A DNA stretch of 64,000 nt from Lactuca virosa (taxonomy: Eukaryota > Streptophyta > Magnoliopsida > Asterales > Asteraceae). The position numbers and the translations under genes were made by a program. Each line of letters begins with the position of its first letter. Positions within the stretch are counted from its first letter, which is position 1. The stretch is taken from positions 405,390,659-405,454,658 of the forward strand of contig CAKMRJ010001112.1 of the NCBI GenBank assembly GCA_928212115.1, in the 5' to 3' direction. Below the pieces are notes generated by a model. It searched no databases. It was not told the origin of the DNA and saw only the letters and a program-made list of their open reading frames with translations. Of this stretch, positions 48,973-60,350 are shown in pieces.

Positions 48973-51103
48973 TGTAACACCCAGTTATTTTTCAAGTCAA
49001 TAAAAGTCAAACCCTTTAAATAAAACTCAAACTTTATTAGTTTTATTCATTTTATTTTCATAAGGATTAAAATATGACTTAAAATGATGTTTTTATATAT
49101 GTATTTTAATGTTTGGGATAAAAACATTTAGACCAAAACACAATTTAAAGGGGAAAAATAGGAACCGAGAACATACGAAGGGTCCAAATCCTCGGACCGA
49201 AAACTTCCTTTTCGGTCGAGAAACCTCGGACTGCAAACCTTCGGACCGAAAATGTCTTTCCGGCCGAAAACCCAACCGAGATATATATGTTTCCCCGAAA
49301 AATAAGTCATTTTCTCACATTTTCACTCGAAAACACTTCCATTTTTATCTCAAGTATCATCCAAGAACCTTCCAATTTTCAAGAAAAATCCTTCAAATCT
49401 TCTTAATTTCCACCAAGAACAATCTTCAAATCTTCATCTGACCGAGAACCTGGTTCTCGGATTGAGGTTTTAGGACCGAAATCAAGGATTTCGGTGAAGG
49501 CTAAACCGAAATCCTTATCAACACTCCAAATAATTCTCGGTAATTATTCCTTACATAAATTAAGTGTTGTTTATTACTTTAATTAAATATTTCGCTAATT
49601 TAAATACGATTACGTGTTTAAATAATATTAGGATACCGTTATTTCCATGTACACTAGCCCGAGGATCATCTCTACTGTCCACTATCCAGACTCGAATACA
49701 CTAGAGGTGAGTTCATACCCCTACATTTTCACTACTTTTCAAAGTTTTAGGGGGGGGTGTGGGAATACAGGTTAAAAACAAGGACTCTTGTGTTAACATA
49801 CAAACGATTTCAAAACATTTCAAACCATTTGCAATTGTTCAAAACGAATTATCACTGCTTTTATCAAAATATATTTATATATATTTTAACCCTTTTGTAA
49901 TATGTTGAGCAAAAGGGTGATTTCATAATTCTTGTATTTCCGAATTATACACACTATTAAATTGCAAAGGTTTTCAATTCATTACAGAACATACATACAA
50001 ACTACAATAGGTATAGTTTGGGGATCACTACACTATTTTGCCAAGTACAACACATGATACAAGAACATACATTTAAACTATAATAGGTATAGTTTGGGAA
50101 ATACTAAAGTATTTTGAAAACTCAAGAACACTATACAGAAAAAAGTATATAAACTATAATAGGTATAGTTTATGGAACACTACTCGATTTCAATACTTCA
50201 AGGATTCACTACTAAATAATTATTTAAGTATAATTATTTTACATTACAATGTACAATACTATGAGTTGATACATACAGTTTTCAAGTACAAGAGAACACT
50301 ACAACACTGCACGTAAACTAGTTAATACAGGGTTGTGAGGCACTACTTCAATTGTACCCATCAGAGTACAGGTTCAAAATCCTATAAAGGTTTTCATACA
50401 GTACACTACTATACAAAGGTTTTCATATGGTACACTACTATACATTACAGCTAGTGGTATCCAGGCATTCATACAAAGGTTTTCATACAGTACATTACTA
50501 TACATTACTGCTGGTAGTATCCAGGTTTTCATACAAAGGTTTCATAACAAACATTACCAAAATACACTATTTTCCTAGTATCGAGTACACTAGTACTACA
50601 TACAGTTTAGGGAAAACATACATGATATGGTTTTATTCATTAATAAGACTACATATACTATTACAGAGTACATTAACAAACATACACTTTGTTCTTAAGG
50701 CCTAAGACTACTTTTCATTACTAAAGAAAATATTGGATTTTCTGGAGGAACATGTTAACACATTTCAAGGAACAATAACAAGTTTTCCATCGCAAAAACA
50801 TATTTATGAACTCACTAACTTAAATGTTGATACGCTTTCAAAACCACTTGTATTCTCAGGGAACCGGTAGACAGGTACCCCGCACAGGTTTTGAGAAGAC
50901 GGAGCTTTGTAGAGTCACTTCTTTTATACTTTTGTTATACATTTTGATGTCATACAAACTATGTATCGAACAGATGTAAATACTTTACTTTATCAATGTA
51001 ATGGTTATGTTTGCTTTAATTCCTATTATACATTTGTTATGATACTGTACATGTCGTCCTCCGCCCCCAAACGTTTCCGCCCTTCAGGTTTGGGGGTGTG
51101 ACA
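48973..51103 (+). repeat. Gypsy-C 5' LTR
   Basis: 2131 bp, TGTAACACCC to TGTGACA. ATATATAT at 49281 is the likely TATA region. AG/GTGAGT at 49707 and TTCTCAG ending at 50859 bracket a 1153-bp putative intron. Inside are three AAACTATA...TATAGTTT hairpins (49999, 50075, 50151) and imperfect tandem copies of an AAAGGTTTTCATAC unit at 50386-50550. The first 198 bp match 56327-56524. Confidence 0.93.
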
Positions 51104-51122
51104 GATTGGTATCAGAGCATTG
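51104..51122 (+). other. Gypsy-C primer binding site
   Basis: GATTGGTATCAGAGCATTG directly after the LTR. Confidence 0.93.
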
Positions 51123-51794
51123 TTTATAGTGAACTAAGTATATCAAATCTTACAAGATATACAATTATAAACACAATAGGGCCGAAGTGTTCTGACTAAA
51201 AGTATACTTTAAAAATCTAAGTATTTTATAAGAAGTATATAAACATACATACATACCAGAAACAGTATCACAGTAAGAACTATACAAAAGTATTTAGATG
51301 TTGGACACTATAGTTAAACCTAGACAGTTATGTAATCATATTTGGGATAAATATAGCCTGATCAACTATATTTATTTGAGATACGACCAACATGTGTTTG
51401 GGAGTGATAGTGGTGTTGCAACAAGTGTAAAACTTACCAACAATACATACAAGAGAAACTCTAGAACCAAACATGAAATTAAAATACTATAGGAGTATTT
51501 TATGATTCTACAACACTAGAACAAGAACATTTAGGCCTTGGTAGTTATACATAATTCGTATACACTAGGCGACTGTAGGGGGACCTAGTGTGAGTCACGT
51601 TATACAAATTCTTTACAAGTGTTGCTATAAACGAAGTTAGCGATTGTTTACTTATATTAAGTAGACTTCCACTGTAAATCGCTTAATAGAACACTATAAT
51701 AGTCAGGATAAGATATATCTTGTTCATTTTCACTTGACTTACGACCACTATAGGGGACTTATCATCATTTTCTCTTAAATCATTATAGAGAAAG

Positions 51795-52956
51795 ATGCCT
51801 CCAAAGAAGTCCAATCGGAACAAAAAGAACCAGTCAACGAATCCACCCCCGCCACCACCTCCTCAGTACGACCCTGCTGTCTTTCAAGCAGCAGTGACCG
51901 CCACTGTGGCAGCCGCCATGATGCAGATCAATGCAAGCGGCACTAGCGGGTCAGGTGGCACTGGAGGTGTCATTGCTTTAACAGAGATAGTCCAGGACAC
52001 CCGAGAGAGTGTTCCTATAAGGATTTCACGAACGGTAAACCCAAATCATTCGATGGCACTGGAGGTGTCATTGCTTTATCACGTTGGTTCGAGAAAACCG
52101 AATCAATATTCGAGATCTATGCGTGCCCCGAACCTAGCAAAATAAAATTTGCAGCATGCACTTTCACTGACAGAGCTCTCACTTGGTGGAACAGCCAAGT
52201 CAAGTCACTGACTCTCCCAATAGCCAATGCTATGAGTTGGGATGATTTGAAAGAACTGATGCTAGCGGAATACTGCCCGAGGGGCGGGATGCAAAAACTA
52301 GAGCAGGAGCTCTGGAGTCTGAAGATGAAGGACTCCGATATCGCTGCATACAACGCCAGATTCAGTGACCTGGCTCTTCTGTGTCTCGGGATGGTCACCC
52401 CGGAGAGTAAGAAAGTGGAGAGGTACATATGGGGATTAACTCCCCCGACTCAAGGAAATGCCCTAGCTGCCAATCCACTTACTTTTGACAGTGCCAAGCG
52501 TCTGGAACAAACACTAATAGATCACGGAGATCGCCAAGACTCTGTAACTGTTATTCCCGAGCAGCCCAAGGGGAGTGGCGGCAAAAAGAAGTTCTGGAAC
52601 AAACGAAAGGGAAAATCTTCGCAAGAGCCCTCGAAGAAACAGCAAACAGTGGCGGTCCACGCTGCAACTATTCCTGTTGTTGTTCCTACTGCTCCAGCAC
52701 CTCCCAGCCACTATGCTGGTAATCTACCGAGGTGCAACAAATGCAACTTCCACCACCACGGGCTTTTCCGCGAGATGCAATGCACCAGCTGCAACAAGAA
52801 GGGGCATACAACCCGTTTCTGCAAGACACCGGCATAGCCTAATGCCCAGACCCCCGGAACTGGAGTAGGCCAGACCTGCTATGGGTGTGGTGAAACCAGG
52901 CACTACAAGAGGGATTGCCCGAAGGCAAGAAATATTGACAACACAGGAAGAGTGCT
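51795..52956 (+). pseudogene. Gypsy-C gag, decayed
   Basis: ATG at 51795 (MPPKKSN). A proline run and FQAAVTATVAAAM follow, then a frameshift near 52025-52050, then the capsid region (TWWNSQVKSL near 52190; AEYCPRG near 52265). A basic linker leads to CTSCNKKGHTTRFC, a TAG at 52836, and a second knuckle CYGCGETRHYKRDC. The same frame goes on into protease. Confidence 0.88.
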
Positions 52957-55900
52957 AACAATGGGTCAGGAGGAGGCTGTAGTGGATCCTATCGTAGTTA
53001 TGGGTACGTTCCTCCTCGATAACTCTTATGCATGCATTCTCTTTGATAGTGGTGCGGAGAGGAGTTTCGTTAGCCATAAATTCAAACACTTACTCAAACA
53101 CAAACCATGATCACTAAACAAAACATTCACTGTCGAGATGGCTAACGGGAAGAAAGAGAGCGCTAACAACATATTCATAGGCTGTACCCTCACTCTAAAC
53201 GACTACTCTTTCTCAATCGACCTTATGCCGGTCTCCATAAAAAGCTTTGACGTGATCATCAGCATGGATTGGTTAAGTCCTCACCGTGCCGATATTCTAT
53301 GCTATGAAAAAGCCATTTCCCTTAATCTGCCAAATGGTGAAGCCCTCGTTATCTATGGCGACAAACCCAATACTAGCCTCCATATCATCTCTTGCATCAA
53401 AGCCCATAAATACCTGTGTAAGGAGTACTACGCATTCATGATATCTTCCCCGAAGATCTTCTAGGAGTTCCTCCTAAACGCCAAGTCGAATTTCAAATCG
53501 AATTGATTCCTGGAGCTACCCCCGTAGCCAAATCCTCGTATCATCTAACACCGGCAGAGATGTAGGAATTATCCAGCCAATTAAACGAACTGCTCAGTAA
53601 GGGATTCATTTGACCAAGCTTCTCACCCTGGGGAGCACCGGTCTTGTTCGTTAAGAAGAAGGATGGATCTTTCCGTATGTGCATAGATTACCACGAACTA
53701 AACAAGCTTACCATAAAGAATCGATACCCTCTTCCACTAATAGATGACCTCTTCGATCAACTCCAAGGAGCTAGTTACTTTTCAAAGATTGACCTGAGAT
53801 CAGGGTATCACCAATTACGAGTCCATGAGAATGATGTTCCCAAAACAACATTCCGAACTCGTTATGGTCACTACGAGTTTGTAGTAATGCCCTTTGGTCT
53901 AAGAAATGCACCCGCAGTATTCATGGATCTAATGAATTGGGTGTATCGTCCCTTCCTAGTCAAATCCGTGATAGTATTAATAGATGATATACTAATTTAC
54001 TCACGAAGTGAGGAAGAACATAGCCAGCACCTGAGACAAGTCTGAGAAACATTAAGGGCGAAAAAGATTTATGCAAAATTCTCAAAGTGCGAGTTTTGGA
54101 TTAGGAAGGTAAATTTCCTTGGTCACATGGTTAGCGAAGAAGGAATACACGTGGACCCCTCCAAAATAAAAGCAATCGAGAACTGGTCAGCACCCAGAAC
54201 ACCAACAAAGATCCGCCAATTTTTAGGACTTGTTGGCTACTACCGTAGATTCATACAAAACTTCTCCAGAATCGCTAAACCTCTTACCTCCCTAACTCAG
54301 AATGGTGTGACTTTTAGCTGGGGAGAGAAACAAGATACAACATTTCAAACACTGAAGCAAGCCTTGTGCAGTGCACCTATCTTGTCTCTTCCAGAAGGGA
54401 CAGAAGACTTTGTGGTATACTGCGATGCGTCCAATCAGGGGATAGGCTGTGTGCTTATGCAGCGAGGAAAGGTTATTGACTATGCCTCAAGACAGCTAAA
54501 AGCACACGAAGTCAACTACACCACTCATGATCTTGAGTTGGGAGCTGTAGTCTTTGCACTAAAAATCTGGAGACATGACCTTTACGGTACCAAGTGAACT
54601 ATCTTCATCGACCACAAAAGCCTTCAACACATCTTCGATAAGAAAGAAATTAACATGAGATAGCGACGATGGGTAGAACTACTCAATGATTACGAATAAG
54701 AAATTCGCTATCATCCCGGCAAAGCCAATGTAGTAGCACATGCCCTTAGTCGAAAGGAGTACTCAGGTTGTAGAGTGAAGGCACTAACCATGACAATCCA
54801 TTCGCATCTATCCATACATATCAAAGAGGCTCAGTTAGAAGCCTTGAAGCCAGATAATGTGGCAGATGAAGCCTTAAGAGGAATGGAGAAGAACTTAGAA
54901 ATCACGGGTGACGGAGTTCTTTAATTCATGAACCGGATCTGGACACTGAAGTTTGGTGGCTTCAGAGATGTTGTCATGAATGAAGCCCACAAAACTCGAT
55001 ACTCCTTTCAAACAGGTTCAGATAAGATGTATCTGGATCTCAAGAAACTTTATTGGTGGCCGAACATGAAAGCCGAGATTGCTACCTATGTGGGCAAGTG
55101 CCTAACTTGCGCCAAAGTCAAGGTAGAATATCAAAAGCCCTCACGTTTACTTCAACATCCAGAGATACCTAAGTGGAAGTGGGAGCGCATTACAATAGAT
55201 TTCATAACCAAGTTGCCCAAGACATCGGGTGGTCATGATACTATTTGGGTAATCGTCGATAGATTAACCAAATCCGCTCACTTCCTACCAGTAAAGGAAA
55301 CATACAAAATGGAGAAACTGACCAGAACTTACATCAGAGAGATAGTACGACTGCATGGTGTACTCATATCTATTATCTCAGATAGAGACAATAGATTCAC
55401 CTCGCAATTTTTGGCAGTCATTACAGAAGTATCTGGGAACTAGGTTGGACATGAGCACAACCTATCATCCACAAACTGACGGGCAGAGTGAGAAAACCAT
55501 TCAAATACTAGAAGACATGCTAAGAGCCTGTTTGATCGACTTTGGTAATGCATGGGATACCTATTTTCCACTTGTCGAGCTTTCATACAACAACAACTAC
55601 CACTCTAGCATCAAGACTGCCCCGTTCGAAGCCCTTTATGGCCGTAAGTGCAGATTCCCAATGTGATGGGCTGAAGTGGGTGACACGTAACTAGCTAAAG
55701 GTCAAGTCCCAACAACACTCTCACTGACCCGAAAATCATTCGAGAAACCACAGAAAAGATCATTCAAATCCGAGAACGACTGAAAGCTCTAGAGATAGAC
55801 AAAGGAGCTACGCAAAAAAGAGACAAAAACCCTTGGAATTCCAGGTTGGTGACCGCGTTCTATTAAAGGTCTCACCCTGGAAGGGCATGATACGCTTCAG

Positions 55901-56272
55901 AAAGCATGGAAAACTAAATCCAATGTACATCGGGCCATTTGAGATTCTCGCTAGGATCAGCCCAGTAGCTTACAAACTCCGCCTACTACAAGAACTTAAC
56001 AATGTACACTCTGTCTTCCACGTGTCAAATCTAAAGAAGTGCCTATCCGACGAGACTCTTGTTATTCCACTCGATGAAATCGAGATAAACAAGAGTCTTA
56101 ACTTTGTGGAAGAACCAGTAGAAAACATGGATAGGGAAGTCAAACGAATGAAACAAAAAGTCGCATACCAATAGTGAAGGTTCGCTGGAATGCCAAGCGG
56201 GGACCTGAATTCACTTGGGAGCGAGAAGATCAGATGCAACAAAAGTACCCGCATCTTTTACCTAGTCCATAA
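52957..56272 (+). pseudogene. Gypsy-C pol, decayed
   Basis: Protease active site LFDSGAERSF near 53040, TGA at 53108, GMDWL-like SMDWLS near 53265. RT at 53644-54045 (KIDLRSGYHQ; LIDDILIYS in place of the usual FIDD or YIDD), RNase H at about 54410-54760, integrase zinc region at 54970-55120, core at about 55195-55520 (YHPQTDGQSE), then the GPF region at 55900-55945 and a C-terminal chromodomain-like part to about 56270. At least ten stops or shifts interrupt it, among them TAG 53563, TGA 53611, TGA 54043, TGA 54596. Confidence 0.92.
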
Positions 56273-56299
56273 TGTAGTCACTACAGAAAGAATTTCAGG

Positions 56300-56326
56300 A
56301 CGAAATTCCCTCTAACGAGGGGATAA
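56300..56326 (+). other. Gypsy-C polypurine tract region
   Basis: CGAGGGGATAA directly before the 3' LTR, preceded by the GGACGAAATTCC word shared with Gypsy-D. Confidence 0.8.
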
Positions 56327-56524
56327 TGTAACAATCCGTTATTTTTCAAGTCAATAAAAGTCAAACCCTTTAAATAAAAACTCAAACTTTATTAAATTTA
56401 TTCATTTTATTTTCATAAGGGTTAAAATATGACTTAAAATGATGTTTTTATATATGTATTTTAATGTTTGGGATAAAAACATTTAGACCAAAACACAATT
56501 TAAAGGGGAAAAATAGGAACCGAG
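56327..56524 (+). repeat. Gypsy-C 3' LTR, first 198 bp
   Basis: It matches the start of the 5' LTR up to AACCGAG, where Copia-3 is inserted. CCGAG at 56520-56524 should be the target duplication. Confidence 0.93.
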
Positions 56525-57300
56525 TGTTGGATTAGTGTCTAAGTCCATAACTATAATTGGTATATCCTTGACCCGACCCAGCATGGTCCATTTGGGTTGC
56601 ATGGCATCGGGACATTTGGATAGACCTTTTGTGAGAAAAAGATACTTGTGACATATTAATATATTATAAGTTCTAATATATTAATATGAAATCATATTAT
56701 TTATTTAGTATTGATCAAGAATTAATTTGGAATTAATTTAGTGATCAAAAGAGACTAATTAAATATATGGGGATTGATTGTGTAAATCATTGATTCTTAT
56801 ATATGTGGGCTTATGATCCATGATTCCTTATGTTGGGCTAAAACCATGGAGTGATCCATGGATACTCCATGGAGGTTAAAACCCATGGAGCATAAGGACT
56901 GGGTAAAGTCATGGGTTACATGGTGTAACCCTAATGTGCACACTATATAAAGACCCCATTGGTTGGTGAAATTGGCACTAATGCATACACAAGAGGGAAT
57001 GCCAATTTCTATGAGTCAAGTATCCTCTCTTATGGTTATTCCAAGATGTTCGTGGTGTTGTGTGAACCATTTGAGGTGTCACACTTGGGGCACTAGACTC
57101 TTAAGCTCCATGGAATCAAGCTACAACAAAGAGGTATGTATTCTATCTAGTTTTGTTATCCTAGTACATATGATTGTATGCTAGTTTGGGTAATATCTTG
57201 GAAACTTCATATTTGCATGTATAATAGAGAAAACATAGATCCAAGGTATTTAGGGTTGTATGTGCACCATAGGACCGTTGTAGTATACTAAAACCCAACA
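56525..57300 (+). repeat. Copia-3 5' LTR
   Basis: 776 bp, TGTTGG to CCAACA. TATATAAA at 56944-56951 is the TATA box. GAG/GTATGT donor-like site at 57134. Confidence 0.93.
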
Positions 57301-57301
57301 G

Positions 57302-57320
57302 TGGTATCAGAGCCTAGGCT
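57302..57320 (+). other. Copia-3 primer binding site
   Basis: TGGTATCAGAGCCTAGGCT, complementary to initiator methionine tRNA. It is followed at 57384-57470 by four ACTCGNCGAGT words. Confidence 0.93.
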
Positions 57321-58886
57321 TGTTTTCTTGTTATACTTGCTTAAATTGCTGAAAAATCGAAGTTTTTTGTTGTCTGAACAGCAGACTCGCCGAGTCCATA
57401 AAGGGACTCGACGAGTCCAAGGCAAAATTCATCCAACTCGCCGAGTTGGTTCATGCACTCGACGAGTTGGAACCCCAGACAACATATCTTCGACTGTTTT
57501 GACTGGAATTGGACTAGGAACATTACCCTAAGCTGTTTTTGGACTTGTAAACCTGTTTTTGATATGGTAATGTTCATGCTAATCCAATTTCAAAGATAAT
57601 TGTCATAATTTCAAGATTTGTATTAGTTTTATGTTCATGCTAATTTCTTAAAGATTGATGATTTGAATTATCTTGTTCTTATGAGTTAGCTTAGATTAAT
57701 AGGAAAAATTATGAGATAATGTGTTTTCAATCCATATTGATCTAAAAGTTATTCATAAAATGTGTTTTGTCCTCATGTTATATGAAAAGTCACATTTATG
57801 TTTTTTAAACACTCATAAGATTTCCATAAGTTATGAAAGTGAAGAGTCTCATTTTTAAATGCTTTAAAGTCTTCCATAACTTGTCCTCAAGTTATAGAAC
57901 TTGAAGATTTTTTCATTAAAACTACTTTAAACACATAAGTTATGGAATTGAAAAGTTTTTGAATAGTTTCAATACTTGCCCTCAAGTTTTGGAATTTGTA
58001 AAGTTGACCCCTTATGAATGCTTTAATTCCAAATCAAACCTTAGAGTTTTAAAAGTTAAAATTCAACCCTTATACTATTATTATAATTTTAATTATATAG
58101 ATATGTATAAGATAAAGTCAATCTTACCGTTAGTAGGCCTTATTCACGAAGCCGGTCTATAAGGGGGTATAAGGTTACTGCCAATAAAATGGCGGTTTAA
58201 TGGGTGTCCACTCTCACCCACCGCTTCCTTGACTGGTGGAGGGTCGTTAGTCGAACGGGTAGGATAAGGACTATAATTCTCCCTTCATTAAAAGTATAAT
58301 GATAAATACTAAGTAACTAAACACTTATAAATTCCTAATCTTAGTTACTTAGGAAAATGTGAAATGGTGCTAACCCATCAAATTACACTTTGCACCTTTG
58401 TTAAGTCGTTAGTGGAGCGTGTGTGGTTAACCGGCACACTAACATGGGACTGACAATGTGTGGCGAAGGGTAACTTAAGTTTATCATAGATTGGTGGAGC
58501 GCATGTGGTTAACCGGCACATCAATTAGGTGATAAAGTTGAGGGTACCAAGTCAATTTGCATGGTTCTTCACACCTTGTTTATGATCCTCGAACATCCCA
58601 GTCACAAACTTGAGAGGGCACAATCGAGATTCAAACATGCCATTGAAAGTTCAATGTATCTCAAAAGATCTAGGAGTTTCAAATCCAATTAAAACTTAAT
58701 TATATTTCGTTTTCATGGTGGAAATTGGTAAATCTTCATTTACCTACCTTCAACTATTTTATAACTTGGATTACGACATCCCTCTTCCGGTTATAAATAG
58801 GTTCTTGGGTCCTAGCCTTAATATTTCATATTGGGTGTTATATTAAGGACTTTAAATCAACTAAACTTGAATTTCCCCCATTATAG
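57321..58886 (+). other. Copia-3 non-coding leader
   Basis: No gene. A block at 58120-58280 is conserved in the leaders of Copia-1 (about 9140-9290, inverted) and Copia-2 (about 27760-27905, inverted). It ends in CCCCCATTATAG directly before the gag ATG, an acceptor-like site that would pair with the LTR donor at 57134. Confidence 0.6.
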
Positions 58887-59570
58887 ATGTCTAGTTAAGA
58901 CAACTATGGTCTTCCCAAATCTTTAGGAAAAAGCTTTCCTAATGAAGATGATATTCCACATGGAAATCAAGGTGGAAGATTAATCCCTTTGTTGAGAATT
59001 AATGGGACTGGAAATCATGCTTCACTTCCTCCACCTCCTCCAATTATTCTCCCTATCCCACAAGTTCAAATACTTGAAAAGTTCAAGGTCACTCAATCCC
59101 TATTGGCAACCCGGGAGAGTCGGGTGTCAAAGTCTCGAGGTAGCTGGTTGTTGACTTGGTTCTTCAGTAACTCCCTGATGACAAATCACGACATGACCCT
59201 TAGTAATCTTACCTATTTGCTTGATGCTGCTAAATCATCAATGATTTGGAGCATTGGTAAAGCAAATTAGATTGGAAGATCTACTTCCCAAACCTAGTTG
59301 AACATTGACAACGGTGACATTGGAAGTCCAGAAAAGCTTTCTCTTCCAAATGGAAAGGGATTGGCCATGGTCAAGACATTTGACTGATGGTAAAGAGAAA
59401 GGCTAAGTCTGTGACAATCAAGTGTACCATTTCCAAAGAGTCCATATGTTTCTTTTGCCAAAAGAAAGGGGCATTGGTTGCGAAGCTGCCGAATTTACCT
59501 GAAAGTTCATAAGGATGGTAAAAGTCAAAAAGGTTTGACTTTGCTTCAGGTTAAAGTCCATTATCTAACT
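58887..59570 (+). pseudogene. Copia-3 gag remnant
   Basis: An early TAG follows the ATG. An open stretch at 58989-59270 has a proline run and copia-gag-like sequence. Near 59440-59495 a zinc knuckle CFFCQKKG-HWLRSC is broken by one extra G. Confidence 0.6.
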
Positions 59571-60149
59571 CTATGAAGTCTCTTTTGTAGATTCTTAGAA
59601 TTGATGTAATTTAATTACATGTTGATGTTTTGGAAGAATCAAAGGAAGCTTAAAGAAAGAGTGTGCGGATTCTGATCGTGAAGATGGATTTCGATCGCAT
59701 GGTTCGATGATCAGAATTTTGAGCTGCTGCTTAAGAGTTATGATATGTTGCTTAAGAATAGATAAAAATATGTTTTTCATATGTATTTGCATCGCAAGGA
59801 TAATATTTTTCCGCAAAGTTTAAAAATAAAAGAAAATTTTGATTTATTTATTTTAAGTATCCTTACAATGGCATTTGTGAAAAATTGTTGTTTATATGTT
59901 TCCATTGATAAGCATTATTGAAAAAAATGGATTTGATTCTTTCATTTGTGGTAGTGTCATTATTTACCAAATAAGGAAAGATTCTCATCACCCAAGTTTC
60001 AGTTGGATAGAAACTTGGAATCATGCAACTTGTATTGTGTGATGATTGAGAATTTTCATCTTTGGAAATTAAGACTAAGTCCTTGTTCACATGTATATGT
60101 GAGTCAAGAGAAGGAATAAAGGATTAGGTGCACTAGGGTGTGCGCTAAT

Positions 60150-60350
60150 CAGGTCCACCACAAAGATTGATAAGATTATCCGTCATGATTTACTAAAGTT
60201 TAGTAAATATGATTATGCTTAAAACTTCAAGTGTAATTCTGAAACATTGGAAAAGTTTCAGTGTATGGCAGAACGGATGAGAAGAATAAAATAAGGCAGA
60301 AAGATAAAAGTTTCTCCAATCTGAAGAGATGGGAGAGTACTTGAGTATCT
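60150..60350 (+). pseudogene. Copia-3 integrase remnant
   Basis: It shows the same altered integrase stretch as Copia-1 7199-7420 (SKYDYA, SETLEKFQC, then GEYLS in another frame). Too short and broken to function. 60351-63267 holds no recognised gene. Confidence 0.45.

Larger units (their letters stand above)
48973..56524 (+). mobile_element. Gypsy-C: decayed Ty3/gypsy element, 3' LTR cut by Copia-3
   Basis: 5' LTR 48973-51103, primer binding site, gag, pol and polypurine tract are in order on the plus strand. The 3' LTR begins at 56327 and is interrupted after 198 bp by Copia-3; the rest would lie beyond the window. Pol is in gypsy order with a chromodomain-like C-terminus. Leader and gag N-terminus are shared with Gypsy-D. 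Unlike Gypsy-A and B, gag runs into protease without an intron-like gap. Confidence 0.93.

Noticed and set aside
56963..57184. 73-codon frame in the Copia-3 LTR, also near 63608
   Set aside because: It lies in the LTR leader and its end covers the donor-like site; the two LTR copies do not keep the frame.
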